Part shown: positions 1 through 7,803 of the stretch, one piece after another
Position numbering within the stretch: the first letter of the stretch is position 1
How the letters are laid out: every line of letters starts with the position of its first letter
NCBI RefSeq assembly: GCF_002251365.1
Contig: NZ_NPJH01000025.1
Location: 1-64,000 of the forward strand
Direction: 5' to 3'
Origin: Prevotella sp. P3-122
GTDB lineage: Bacteria; Bacteroidota; Bacteroidia; Bacteroidales; Bacteroidaceae
Length of the DNA: 64,000 nucleotides
The notes under the pieces: model-generated
Told to the model about the DNA's origin: nothing
The model's input: only the letters and a program-made list of their open reading frames with translations
Databases searched by the model: none
Position numbers and translations under genes: made by a program

Positions 1-108
1 AAATTATATAAAATAGTTGAAGCAGGAGGAAGATATCATGCCCACCAAAAAGAAAATCGACCAATGTGACAACTCTATATTACAATAATAAACATAAAAA
101 CAAAGAAC

Positions 109-540
109 ATGGGAAAATTAATCAAGGAATTCAAGGAATTTGCAGTTAAAGGTAATGCTGTCGACATGGCTGTCGGTGTAATCATCGGCGGTGCATTCGG
201 AAAAATCGTTTCTTCTATAGTAGACGACATCATCATGCCTCCGATAGGCTGGCTGATTGGTGGTGTCAACTTCAGCGACCTTAAGGTCACCCTGCCATCG
301 GTAGAGATACCGGGAGTAGAGACGATGCAAGCAGCCACCATCAACTACGGCAATTTCCTGCAGACGCTTATCGATTTCATCATCATTGCATTCTGTGTCT
401 TCATGCTTGTTAAATTCATAAACAAACTGGCACGCAAGCAGAAGAAGGAGGAAGACAATAAGCCTGCCCCCGCACCACAGCCTTCGGCAGAAGAGAAACT
501 CCTTACCGAAATTCGTGACTTGCTTAAGGACAAGCAGTAA
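109..540 (+). CDS. mscL: Large-conductance mechanosensitive channel MscL
   Basis: This is an inner-membrane homopentameric channel that opens under membrane tension and releases solutes on hypo-osmotic shock. The 143-residue protein is close to the usual family length of about 130-150. Its N-terminus has the family pattern: a short amphipathic helix ([20 protein letters not shown]), then a first membrane helix rich in Gly/Ala/Val at about residues 18-45. A periplasmic loop follows, then a second membrane helix at about 82-103 and a charged C-terminal helix typical of the cytoplasmic bundle. Only the ATG at 109 fits the conserved start. No clear promoter is visible in the 108 bases upstream. 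The gene is followed at once by the inverted 13-bp repeat array. The assignment is secure. Confidence 0.96.
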   Translation: MGKLIKEFKEFAVKGNAVDMAVGVIIGGAFGKIVSSIVDDIIMPPIGWLIGGVNFSDLKVTLPSVEIPGVETMQAATINYGNFLQTLIDFIIIAFCVFMLVKFINKLARKQKKEEDNKPAPAPQPSAEEKLLTEIRDLLKDKQ

Positions 541-554
541 CTTTACTTCTGATG

Positions 555-732
555 GGAGTTATAAGGGGGAGTTATGAGGGGGAGTTATGAGGGGGAGTTA
601 TGATGAGGAGTTATAAGGGGCCAAATGTCCATAGGCAACAAAGGTAATGGCTTATCATAACTCCTCCTTATAACTCCCCAAGAATAACTCCCCTTCATAA
701 CTCCCCTTCATAACTCCCCAAGAATAACTCCT
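555..732. repeat. Inverted arrays of a 13-bp GGAGTTATRAGGG repeat
   Basis: Five tandem 13-bp units (consensus GGAGTTATRAGGG) occupy 555-620. After a spacer of about 34 nt, about six units in the opposite orientation fill 655-732. The two arms can pair into a very long stem, and the G-rich strand carries repeated GGGG runs. The array sits between convergent genes, with mscL ending at 540 and a small ORF ending at 739, and the right arm starts within a few bases of that small ORF's stop codon. It may serve as a bidirectional transcription terminator, but its tandem structure is unlike an ordinary terminator. No coding sequence crosses it. Confidence 0.85.
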
Positions 733-738
733 TAAAGA

Positions 739-891
739 TCATTTTATATACCCTTTGGTAAGCATATCATAATACAGAGCTTCAAGTTCTGGAAGCGTGA
801 GTTGTTCTGCCGAATGTGTGATTATCCTTATCAGCTCATCCTTGCGATTGTCGTCGGACTTTATTCCGAAATTCGTAAACACCTTATTCAT
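739..891 (-). CDS. Small conserved-looking protein of 50 residues, function unknown
   Basis: This short ORF begins at the ATG at 891 and ends with TGA at 739-741. It encodes 50 residues beginning MNKVFTNFGIKSDD and ending MLTKGYIK. The composition is charged and helix-forming, with no signal peptide, no Cys and no membrane segment. A TAGTTTTG element matching the Bacteroidetes -7 consensus lies at 931-924, about 33 bases upstream of the start, so the gene could have its own promoter just after the DUF2400 gene. The repeat array begins directly after the stop. I do not recognise the family. Normal codon use and sensible composition support it as a real small gene, but it could be spurious. Confidence 0.5.
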   Translation of the reverse strand: MNKVFTNFGIKSDDNRKDELIRIITHSAEQLTLPELEALYYDMLTKGYIK

Positions 892-938
892 AGTCTTTTA
901 TAATTGCAAGTTCTGTGAGACAACAAAACTATAAATCT

Positions 939-1718
939 CTAATCATTCTCACCCTTTCTGTCATCAGAGACATCATAGCCAAACAGGGCAAAGTCACCAC
1001 GTGAGGGGTCGTCAGGAAACACCTCAAGCATCTGGTTCCTGAGCAGCTCCACCGATTTCCAGCTTGCAGAATTCTGCTGTAGAAGTCCGAGTCTTTGAGA
1101 CATCTGAAAGACATGGGTATCCATTGGTATATACAGGTTTCGCTTGTCAACGAACTCAGTCCACAGTCCGAGGTCTACCGGCGACCCATCCCTTACCATC
1201 CATCTGAGAAACATCACCGGGCGTTTGCAGAGTGAAGTACGTGGTTTGGGTACTATTCCGGTAAGTCCGCGGCTCCAGAAATAATCGCTTACGGCATCAA
1301 GAATTGCGAGCACGTCGGAACTACCGTCGTGGCAATGTTCAACAGAGTGTGCTGCATAATCGCCCAATGAGTCATAATCGTTCAACAGCTGTCTGAGCAT
1401 CCGTAGGAAGGCGTTCATCTTCTCGTACGAATACAGTCTATAGAAACATTGGCCTGTAGCAGGTATATCCCTCTCGAACTCGCCTTTGCTTACCCATTCA
1501 TGGAAATCGCCTCCCGAGCAGTCGAGCAGTTGCTGTATCTTGGGCAAGAACTGCTTACGGGAGCCATAGCTCAGACACGAGGCCACAAAAGCCAAAGTTT
1601 CCCTATTGTATCGTCCTTGAACCTGATGCATGAACCACGAAGGGTCACCAGAGATAAAGCCGGCAGTCTCATATCTGTCGGCATATTGTCGTAAGAGTGT
1701 TTTCAAATCCTCATCCAT
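939..1718 (-). CDS. TIGR02757/DUF2400 family protein
   Basis: This belongs to the DUF2400 (TIGR02757) family, widespread in Bacteroidota and of unproven function. The diagnostic C-terminal block is present: a Lys-Arg-Pro-x-Met-Phe-Leu-Arg-Trp-Met-Val-Arg stretch, then PVDLGLW, then the IPMDTHV motif, and the closing DPSRGDFALFGY. The reading frame is open back to 1826, but I place the start at the ATG at 1718, giving 259 residues. The first 36 codons of the longer form are unlike the family, and a -7 element (CAAAGGTA on the plus strand, 1813-1820) falls inside that longer form. The gene is divergent from the nitronate-monooxygenase-like gene, and the two promoters overlap. The family call is secure; no reaction can be stated. 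Confidence 0.88.
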   Translation of the reverse strand: MDEDLKTLLRQYADRYETAGFISGDPSWFMHQVQGRYNRETLAFVASCLSYGSRKQFLPKIQQLLDCSGGDFHEWVSKGEFERDIPATGQCFYRLYSYEKMNAFLRMLRQLLNDYDSLGDYAAHSVEHCHDGSSDVLAILDAVSDYFWSRGLTGIVPKPRTSLCKRPVMFLRWMVRDGSPVDLGLWTEFVDKRNLYIPMDTHVFQMSQRLGLLQQNSASWKSVELLRNQMLEVFPDDPSRGDFALFGYDVSDDRKGEND

Positions 1719-1812
1719 ATATGATACATTATATATATTAATAGGTGGCAGGGTATCACTTCCTGCTGTTTTGTCGCCTACAAATTTAAGGTATAATGTC
1801 GATATAGCCAAA

Positions 1813-1820
1813 CAAAGGTA
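1813..1820 (-). promoter_or_regulatory. Putative -7 element of the DUF2400 gene
   Basis: TACCTTTG on the minus strand matches the Bacteroidetes -7 consensus TAnnTTTG. A CAAA (TTTG on the minus strand) at 1843-1846 lies 22 nt upstream, slightly longer than the usual 19-20. It implies a leader of roughly 85-90 nt before the ATG at 1718. Confidence 0.5.
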
Positions 1821-1849
1821 GGCCAAATGCTAATCTTTGTTGCAAATAG

Positions 1850-1880
1850 TTGCACGGAAAAGATTTTATTCATACATTTG
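1850..1880 (+). promoter_or_regulatory. Promoter of the nitronate monooxygenase-flavodoxin pair
   Basis: TTG at 1850-1852, a 20-nt spacer and TACATTTG at 1873-1880 form a good Bacteroidetes -33/-7 promoter. It sits about 45 bases before the ATG at 1925 and overlaps the divergent DUF2400 promoter. Confidence 0.65.
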
Positions 1881-1924
1881 CATTAAGAATACAAACAGTA
1901 TTACCATCAACAGGAACTAAGGAT

Positions 1925-2869
1925 ATGGACAACAACAGAATATGCAGGCTCTTCGGCATAGAGCATCCAATAATAGCTGGAGGCATGGTATGGTGCAGCG
2001 GATGGCGATTGGCATCAGCTGTCAGCAACGCTGGCGGTCTCGGACTTCTCGGTGCAGGCTCGATGCACCCGGAGACACTACGTGAGCACATCCGAAAGAC
2101 AAAGGGAGCCACAGACAAGCCCTGGGGTGTGAACATTCCATTGATGTACCCCGAGATGGACTCCGTTCTGGGTATAATAGAAGAGGAGCGGGTGCCCATA
2201 GTATTCACCTCAGCAGGCAGTCCGAAGAAATACACCCGATGGTTACACGACCGAGGCATAAAAGTAGCGCACGTAGTATCGAGCAGTAAGTTTGCCATTA
2301 AATGCGAGGAAGCAGGTGTCGATGCCATCGTAGCCGAAGGTTTTGAGGCAGGAGGACATAATGGGAGAGAGGAGTCTACCACTATGACTCTCATACCGCA
2401 AGTAAGGAAAGCAACTACCCTACCCCTTATCGCAGCAGGTGGAATAGCATCGGGACAGGCAATGCTCGCCTCAATGGCTCTTGGTGCAGAAGGCGTGCAG
2501 ATGGGAACGGTGTTCGCTCTAAGCAAGGAGAGCAGTGCGTCGGACGCTTACAAACAGGCGTGTACGGCAATAGACGAAGGTGGCACCATGCTATGTCTTA
2601 AGAAGATTGCCCCTACACGACTGCTGCGCAACGGTCTTTTCAACCGTATCAGCGAGGCAGAGGCGAGGGGAGCCAATGCAGACGAACTGCGACAGCTGTT
2701 GGGGGCAAAGGCATCGAAGCGCGGTATTTTCGAGGGCGATACCGAGAATGGAGAAATGGAGATAGGCCAGATAGCTTCTGACATAAAGACTATTGACAGC
2801 GTCGAGGATATAATGAACAGAATAACAACAGAATACAAGGAAACAAAACAAAGAATTATCACATTATGA
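1925..2869 (+). CDS. Nitronate monooxygenase / FabK-like FMN enzyme
   Basis: This is a 314-residue TIM-barrel flavoenzyme of the nitronate monooxygenase (2-nitropropane dioxygenase)/FabK superfamily, which binds FMN. Family motifs in order are IEHPIIAGGMVW near the N-terminus, GGLGLLGAGSM, PWGVNIPL, the EGFEAGGHNG loop with its active-site His region, and the phosphate-binding IAAGGIASGQ and GAEGVQMGT segments. The frame is open to 1850, but the ATG at 1925 is preferred: it is preceded by an AGGA-containing ribosome site and a promoter, and conserved sequence starts at once. Its stop overlaps the next gene's start by four bases (ATGA), so the two are translationally coupled. Whether it acts on nitronates or as an enoyl-ACP reductase cannot be decided here. 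Confidence 0.88.
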   Translation: MDNNRICRLFGIEHPIIAGGMVWCSGWRLASAVSNAGGLGLLGAGSMHPETLREHIRKTKGATDKPWGVNIPLMYPEMDSVLGIIEEERVPIVFTSAGSPKKYTRWLHDRGIKVAHVVSSSKFAIKCEEAGVDAIVAEGFEAGGHNGREESTTMTLIPQVRKATTLPLIAAGGIASGQAMLASMALGAEGVQMGTVFALSKESSASDAYKQACTAIDEGGTMLCLKKIAPTRLLRNGLFNRISEAEARGANADELRQLLGAKASKRGIFEGDTENGEMEIGQIASDIKTIDSVEDIMNRITTEYKETKQRIITL

Positions 2870-3498
2870 AAGTATTACTGGTAAACGGCAGCCAGCATCA
2901 GCACGGCTGCACACACACCGCCTTGCAGGAAATAGCAACCGAACTTCAGAAACAAGGCGTAGAGACGGAAGAGTTCTGGTGCGGCAACAAGGCCATAATG
3001 GGCTGTCAGGGTTGCGGCCATTGCGCAGAGAGCAAACGGTGCTGGAAAGGCGACGACACGGTAAATGCCTTTCTTGAGAAAGTTGCCGAGACCGACGGTT
3101 TCATCTTCGGCACACCCGTACACTTTGCCGGCACATCAGGGTTCATAAAACCGTTCATGGACCGCGCGTTCTGCTCTAAGCTTTCTATATTCTTCAACAA
3201 GCCGGCTGCGGCAATAGTTAGTTGCCGTCGTGGCGGGGCGCAAGGTGCGTTCGAGGACATGAACAGGTATTTCACCATAGCCTGCATGCCAGTGGTATCA
3301 TCGCAATACTGGAACGAGGTACACGGCAACACACCCGACGAGGTAGTACAAGACCTGGAAGGCATGCAAACCATGCGCCAGCTTGGCAGGAACATGGCTT
3401 GGATGCTGAAGTGCATTGAGGCAGGCAAAGCAGCAGGAGTAGAGCTGCCCGAACACGAAAAGCAGATAAGGACAAATTTCATACAGGCTCGCCCATAG
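2866..3498 (+). CDS. Flavodoxin-fold FMN reductase with Cys-rich loop
   Basis: This 210-residue NADPH-dependent FMN reductase/iron-sulfur-flavoprotein-like protein has a flavodoxin fold. The N-terminal VNGSQHQHGCT segment is the FMN-phosphate loop. A Cys cluster (MGCQGCGHC...RC) at about residues 45-60 resembles the compact cluster motif of iron-sulfur flavoproteins. GTPVHFAGTSGFIKPFMDR is the conserved second flavin-binding loop. It overlaps the upstream FMN enzyme by four bases, so the two are co-transcribed and may exchange electrons, which is an inference. The physiological substrate is unknown. A hairpin at 3524-3551 ends the unit. Confidence 0.85.
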   Translation: MKVLLVNGSQHQHGCTHTALQEIATELQKQGVETEEFWCGNKAIMGCQGCGHCAESKRCWKGDDTVNAFLEKVAETDGFIFGTPVHFAGTSGFIKPFMDRAFCSKLSIFFNKPAAAIVSCRRGGAQGAFEDMNRYFTIACMPVVSSQYWNEVHGNTPDEVVQDLEGMQTMRQLGRNMAWMLKCIEAGKAAGVELPEHEKQIRTNFIQARP

Positions 3499-3523
3499 TC
3501 CCTAATAACCTTACCACTATCGC

Positions 3524-3551
3524 GCTCCCCTCTCCCTATGGAGAGGAGAGC
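3524..3551. terminator. Hairpin between convergent genes
   Basis: A 12-bp stem (GCTCCCCTCTCC with GGAGAGGAGAGC, one G-T pair) and a 4-nt loop lie between the convergent flavodoxin gene and tatC. There is no long T-run on either strand, so termination is inferred from position and stem strength. Confidence 0.5.
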
Positions 3552-3567
3552 ATGTGGTGAGGCTTCT

Positions 3568-4356
3568 TTACCTTACTATCACAATGCTGAATTCATACAG
3601 CAGATACATAGGCAGCGCGACGACGAGCAGTGTGAAGATATCGGATGTGGGGGTTATTATTGCCGCAACAATAAGAATTGCCACCACAGCATGCTTCCTG
3701 TATTTTGCAAGAATAGCGGAATTAATGATACCGAGCTTTGCCAACAGCCATGACATAACAGGTATTTCGAATACTATGCCCATTGACAGCGACATAGTGA
3801 ACAGAGTACTTATATAGGATTCGAGTGTAATCATGTTGGCAACATCGGTGCTTACCTGATAGGTCCCGAGAAAACGGAACGTCAACGGGAATATGAGGAA
3901 ATAGCAGACAGCCATTCCCAGCAGAAACATCAGATACCCAGCCCCAAAGACCCTTGTAGCATAGTGTCGTTCCACATCATACAAGGCAGGGGCGATGAAC
4001 AGAAAAAGCTGATATATAATATAAGGTGAAGCACAGATGGCACCAAAGCACAGAGCTGTCTTTACATGTATGACAAACTGCTGAGCCAGTCCTGTACTTA
4101 TAAGCTCTACATTGAATCTGCTACCGGTAATATCTGCGCCAAGCAGTTCCGACAACTGGAACAGCCAACGGTAGGTGACAAAGTCATCGTACTTTGGAGC
4201 GAGCACCATGCGGAACAGGCTTTCCTTGAATACAAACGCCACTATGCCGCATATCAATGTAACGGCAACAATCTTGATGATTGCCGTCCGCAACACGTCA
4301 AGGTGTTCCCAGAACGACATCGAGCCATCGTTGCCATTATTGTTTTCCAGTGGCAT
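3568..4356 (-). CDS. tatC: Twin-arginine translocase subunit TatC
   Basis: TatC is the receptor that binds twin-arginine signal peptides of folded, cofactor-containing exported proteins. The 262-residue protein has the expected six membrane segments. It shows the family N-terminal motif [10 protein letters not shown] just before the first helix and a loop with [15 protein letters not shown], close to the conserved ALYxxE region. Its start overlaps the end of tatA by 20 bases. It is the last gene of a four-gene operon that also encodes two proteins with twin-arginine motifs, so the translocase and probable cargo are made together. No TatB is present, as is usual where TatA does both jobs. Confidence 0.95.
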   Translation of the reverse strand: MPLENNNGNDGSMSFWEHLDVLRTAIIKIVAVTLICGIVAFVFKESLFRMVLAPKYDDFVTYRWLFQLSELLGADITGSRFNVELISTGLAQQFVIHVKTALCFGAICASPYIIYQLFLFIAPALYDVERHYATRVFGAGYLMFLLGMAVCYFLIFPLTFRFLGTYQVSTDVANMITLESYISTLFTMSLSMGIVFEIPVMSWLLAKLGIINSAILAKYRKHAVVAILIVAAIITPTSDIFTLLVVALPMYLLYEFSIVIVR

Positions 4357-4567
4357 CGTCTTTTTTTTCGTCTGTCTTTCCTATTGTGCTATTGCCGACA
4401 TCGTCGTCATCTTTTCCGTTCATACCTTCCTTGAACGAGCGTACCCCCTTGCCCAATCCTTTCATAAGCTCGGGTATCTTCTTTCCTCCGAAGAAAAGCA
4501 GCACTACCAAGGCGATGAGTAGTATTTCCTGAAATCCTACACCTCCAATAAAAAGAATGTTCTCCAT
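4337..4567 (-). CDS. tatA: Twin-arginine translocase subunit TatA
   Basis: This is a 76-residue TatA/E-type protein that forms the protein-conducting assembly of the Tat system. It has a short N-terminal membrane helix (about residues 10-24, [22 protein letters not shown]), followed by the characteristic [16 protein letters not shown] amphipathic helix and an acidic/basic C-terminal tail. Length and motif order match TatA. The gap to the upstream aldo/keto reductase gene is only five bases, and the 3' end overlaps tatC, which shows tight translational coupling. Confidence 0.95.
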   Translation of the reverse strand: MENILFIGGVGFQEILLIALVVLLFFGGKKIPELMKGLGKGVRSFKEGMNGKDDDDVGNSTIGKTDEKKDDATGKQ

Positions 4568-4572
4568 AATGG

Positions 4573-5970
4573 TTATTCTGTAATATTCTGTTTCAGTTCC
4601 TCTATATATTTATCTATCTTGTGCAGTTCCCTTGGTATCTTTATCCCCTGCGGGCAATGCGACACACACTTGTTGCATCCGATACAATGGCTTGCCTGTC
4701 TTACTTTCGGTACGGCCCTGTCGTAGCTGACAAGAAACGCCCGGCGCTGTTTCCTGTAGTCGGCATCCTGCTGGTCACGAGGAATATTTCCTTCATTGAT
4801 ACATTTATTATAATGCGTCAATATGGCAGGTATGTCTATTCCGTAAGGACACGGCATACAGTATTTGCAGTCATTGCATGGAATGGTATTCAGTCCGAAC
4901 AGGTCATCGGCAATCTCCTTCAGGAAAGCAAGGTCATCGTTACTGAGGGGTTGCAGAGGGGTATACGACCTGAGGTTGTCTTGCAGATGCTCCATAAACG
5001 TCATGCCACTCAACACAGTCAGTACACCCTCGGGAGTGCCTGCGAAACGGAAAGCCCACGACGCCACGCTGCGTTCAGGCTCTCTTTGTTTTAGCTTCGC
5101 CACAAGGAAGTCGGGAACCTTGGCAAGCCTTCCACCGAGCAATGGTTCCATAATTACAGCTGGTATATTGCGTTTGCGCAGTTCCTCGTACAGGTATTTG
5201 GCATCAGCAGAGCCAGGATTCTCACCATGTTCCCAATCGAGGTAGTTGAGCTGTATCTGCACAAAGTCCCAACGGTACTTGTCGTGCTGCGACAATAGGT
5301 AGTCGTAGAGTTTCACGTCGCCATGGAAAGAGAATCCTAAATTCCTTATGCGCCCAGCCTCTCTTTCCTCTACAAGGAAGTCGAGAATGCCGTTGTTCAT
5401 ATATCTGTCATTGAACTCAGCCATTGAGTCGCCGCCTGTCCCCACGGCATGCAACAGCATGTAGTCGATAGTGTCGACCTGAAGCTCGGTGAAGGAATTA
5501 CGGTACATCTCTATAGATGCCTTCCTGCTCCTTGTGGAGGGATCGAAATTGGATAGCTTGGTAGCAACAAAATATTTCTCTCTCGGATGGCGTTTCAAGG
5601 CTATGCCCGTAGAACGTTCGGACAATCCCTGACAATAGGCAGGTGATGTATCAAAATAGTTTACACCGTGTTCGATGGCATAATCTACAAGCTCGTTTAC
5701 GGCATCCTGATCAATGATTTCCTCCTGCTCGCCTTTGTCGTTAGTCTGGTTCTTAGTCGGCAATCGCATCATTCCGTAGCCAAGGATGGATACCTTGTCT
5801 CCCGATGTAGGACATATTCTGTATGTCATTTTATCCTTTGGTATGGGCTGAGCACTGCCTGTAGATGCGTTCTTGCCACCATCATCCTTCCGACATGCAG
5901 ACAGTCCGGCTGTTGCTGCCGTCGCAATGCCAAGGGTCTTTAGGAAATCTCTTCTTGTAATATTTTTCAT
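4573..5970 (-). CDS. Tat-exported aldo/keto reductase with C-terminal ferredoxin domain
   Basis: This 465-residue protein combines an aldo/keto reductase barrel with a bacterial ferredoxin domain. The start at 5970 gives a twin-arginine signal ([11 protein letters not shown]) ending in a lipobox (GLSAC), so it should be exported folded by Tat and lipid-anchored. The AKR catalytic tetrad is visible: Asp and Tyr in DTSPAYCQG, Lys in VATKLSNF, and His in LLHAVG. Near the C-terminus, [14 protein letters not shown] and [15 protein letters not shown] are two Cys clusters for [4Fe-4S] binding. The frame stays open to 6018, but the longer N-terminus lacks a signal peptide. It lies between a membrane polyferredoxin and tatAC, so it probably takes electrons from that protein. 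The substrate is unknown. Confidence 0.9.
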   Translation of the reverse strand: MKNITRRDFLKTLGIATAATAGLSACRKDDGGKNASTGSAQPIPKDKMTYRICPTSGDKVSILGYGMMRLPTKNQTNDKGEQEEIIDQDAVNELVDYAIEHGVNYFDTSPAYCQGLSERSTGIALKRHPREKYFVATKLSNFDPSTRSRKASIEMYRNSFTELQVDTIDYMLLHAVGTGGDSMAEFNDRYMNNGILDFLVEEREAGRIRNLGFSFHGDVKLYDYLLSQHDKYRWDFVQIQLNYLDWEHGENPGSADAKYLYEELRKRNIPAVIMEPLLGGRLAKVPDFLVAKLKQREPERSVASWAFRFAGTPEGVLTVLSGMTFMEHLQDNLRSYTPLQPLSNDDLAFLKEIADDLFGLNTIPCNDCKYCMPCPYGIDIPAILTHYNKCINEGNIPRDQQDADYRKQRRAFLVSYDRAVPKVRQASHCIGCNKCVSHCPQGIKIPRELHKIDKYIEELKQNITE

Positions 5971-6018
5971 TTTTAACAAAGTGACTGGTAAACCATTCTG
6001 CATTAAGAAAAAGGGCAA

Positions 6019-7506
6019 TCAATACTGACTATGTCTCTCGTTGCCTTCCACATATATGGCACTATAGGGGCGTGAGGGGCATAAATTCTCACAGGCGCCA
6101 CAGCCTATGCAGCGTTCCTCGTTTACAACGGGTATCTTGAGCGATTCCTCATCATTAGCATCCATAGGTACCATCATTATGGCTCCCGTAGGGCAATGGC
6201 GCGCACAGTTTCCGCAACTCACCCCATCGCTCACCGGCAGGCAGTTCTTCTTTATCCACACGGCACGGCCTATTCTTGTCGACGACTTCTCCTCGCGGGT
6301 TATGGGCTTTATGGCATCTGTGGGGCACACCTCTGCACAGCGGGTGCACTCAGGACGGCAATAGCCATGTTCATAAGACATCTCTGGCTGCATGAAATCC
6401 GACAACGAGGAAGAAGGACGCAACACCCCATTGGGACAAGCCGACACACAAAGCTGGCAAGCCGTGCAATGCTGTGCAAAATGACGTATGCTCCATGCGC
6501 CTGGCGGCACAATCCTTGTAGCACGTTCAGGAACCTTCTTGTCCTCTATCACAGCCAAGCCGCCATCCACTTTCTTTTTCTGTGCATCCATTACCGTGGA
6601 AACAGTTAGCATAGAGGCCGTAGCAAGGAACGCCCTTCGTGTGCTGTCTGTCCCAACAGCATTTTTACCGATGTTCTTGCCAAAGCTTCTTCTTCCGAGA
6701 CTTATGGCACCATGGCGGCAGGTCTCAATGCAGTCCATGCACATCACGCATCGGCTGTCGTCCACGGTATGGTTATCACCATTGATGCAAGCCGACTTAC
6801 AACGCCTTGAACACAGTCCGCAACGGTTGCATTTCGACGAGTCTATCCTTATGCAAAACAGGGAATAGCGGGACAGCATGCCCAACACCGTACCGACTGG
6901 ACAAATAGTGTTGCAATAAGTCCGTCCTCCTCTCCATGCCAATATCGCTATCACAATGAATGTCACGACAGCAACCATGAATACGGGCGTAGACTTAATC
7001 CACGCCTCCGTCTCATAAAAAGCATAGCTGTCAACACGCTCAGCAAGATATGCCAGGACATTGTTGCCATATCGGTATACAGGTGCAAGGATGTTGCCGG
7101 CTATACGTCCATACGAGCTATATGGTGCTATCAGCGATGCCAAGGATGTAAAACCGGCAAGAATAGCAGCAAGAAAGACAACCAGCACACCATACCTCAG
7201 CCATCGCTTCTCACCAGAATAAGCATACTTGTTGCGCTTCTTCTTGCCTCTGCGTCCAAACCATGCAATGATGTCCTGCATTATTCCCAATGGGCAGATG
7301 ACAGAACAATAGACCCTGCCCAACAGAAAGGTCACTACAACAAGCAATGCCACTACGGCAACATTCAAAGCCAGAACAGCCGGAAGAAACTGCAGGCTTG
7401 CCGCCCAAGAAAGATATCTATGGGCAAGCCCTGTGAAGTCAAGGAACAGCAGAGTAACAGCAATAAAGAGGAATGCTGCGATGCCAATTCTTAGTTTTCT
7501 GAGCAT
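6019..7506 (-). CDS. Membrane polyferredoxin, NapH-NapG-like fusion with internal Tat motif
   Basis: This 495-residue iron-sulfur membrane protein has an N-terminal half resembling NapH/CcoG. It has about four membrane helices (near residues 7-26, 39-63, 105-127 and 173-192) and CSVICPLG and CNTICPVG motifs. Two [4Fe-4S] motifs follow (CNRCGLCSRRC, CVMCMDCIETC). At about residues 287-292 lies STRRAF followed by a hydrophobic stretch, a twin-arginine-type signal in the middle of the chain. The C-terminal half is NapG-like, with four more Cys clusters. It probably passes electrons from quinol or a cytoplasmic donor across the membrane to the exported aldo/keto reductase encoded next. It is the first gene of the operon and has a good promoter at 7608-7577. 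Confidence 0.85.
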   Translation of the reverse strand: MLRKLRIGIAAFLFIAVTLLFLDFTGLAHRYLSWAASLQFLPAVLALNVAVVALLVVVTFLLGRVYCSVICPLGIMQDIIAWFGRRGKKKRNKYAYSGEKRWLRYGVLVVFLAAILAGFTSLASLIAPYSSYGRIAGNILAPVYRYGNNVLAYLAERVDSYAFYETEAWIKSTPVFMVAVVTFIVIAILAWRGGRTYCNTICPVGTVLGMLSRYSLFCIRIDSSKCNRCGLCSRRCKSACINGDNHTVDDSRCVMCMDCIETCRHGAISLGRRSFGKNIGKNAVGTDSTRRAFLATASMLTVSTVMDAQKKKVDGGLAVIEDKKVPERATRIVPPGAWSIRHFAQHCTACQLCVSACPNGVLRPSSSLSDFMQPEMSYEHGYCRPECTRCAEVCPTDAIKPITREEKSSTRIGRAVWIKKNCLPVSDGVSCGNCARHCPTGAIMMVPMDANDEESLKIPVVNEERCIGCGACENLCPSRPYSAIYVEGNERHSQY

Positions 7507-7576
7507 ATCGAATTACTGATTTTTTTGCGGTTAAAAAATGGTCAGGCCATAATGGTTGGATTTAGTCTCATTTTTG

Positions 7577-7608
7577 CAAAGATACAAAAAACACATCATA
7601 CAGCCAAA
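7577..7608 (-). promoter_or_regulatory. Promoter of the polyferredoxin-AKR-tatAC operon
   Basis: On the minus strand, TTTG (7608-7605), a 20-nt spacer and TATCTTTG (7584-7577) form a full Bacteroidetes promoter. The leader before the ATG at 7506 is about 60-65 nt. Confidence 0.7.
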
Positions 7609-7680
7609 CGATATGCCACATATTTTTTATTGACAAGTCGACGAGTAAAGTAAGTTTGGAAATCCTGTCTTATTATGATG

Positions 7681-7702
7681 ACCTTCGTGGGCCAACGAAG
7701 GT
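7681..7702. other. Small hairpin in the guaA-polyferredoxin intergenic region
   Basis: ACCTTCGT and ACGAAGGT form an 8-bp perfect stem around GGGCCA. It lies between the polyferredoxin promoter and the guaA terminator. Its function is unknown; it could be an operator or a secondary terminator. Confidence 0.35.
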
Positions 7703-7735
7703 ATGTTCGTTTATAAGAGAAGATATAAACAAAGA

Positions 7736-7772
7736 CCACCATCCGGATTCAATACAAGTACCCGAATGGTGG
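7736..7772 (-). terminator. Probable terminator downstream of guaA
   Basis: CCACCAT and ATGGTGG, extended by a CCGG/CCG-type pairing, close a hairpin that starts about 30 bases after the guaA stop codon. There is no strong U-run, so confidence is moderate. Confidence 0.5.
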
Positions 7773-7803
7773 CCATCATGTATATGTGAAGTAAAGGAGT
7801 GAC

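Noticed and set aside
1..69. Open frame reading KLYKIVEAGGRYHAHQ... to a TGA at 67-69, possible tail of an upstream gene
   Set aside because: Only 22 codons are visible and I do not recognise the C-terminus, so I cannot support it as a gene end.
555..732. CRISPR array or phage attachment site
   Set aside because: The 13-bp units are contiguous with no spacers and are arranged as inverted arms.
1870..2526. Minus-strand ORF of 218 codons
   Set aside because: It lies entirely antisense to the nitronate monooxygenase-like gene, whose motifs are clear.
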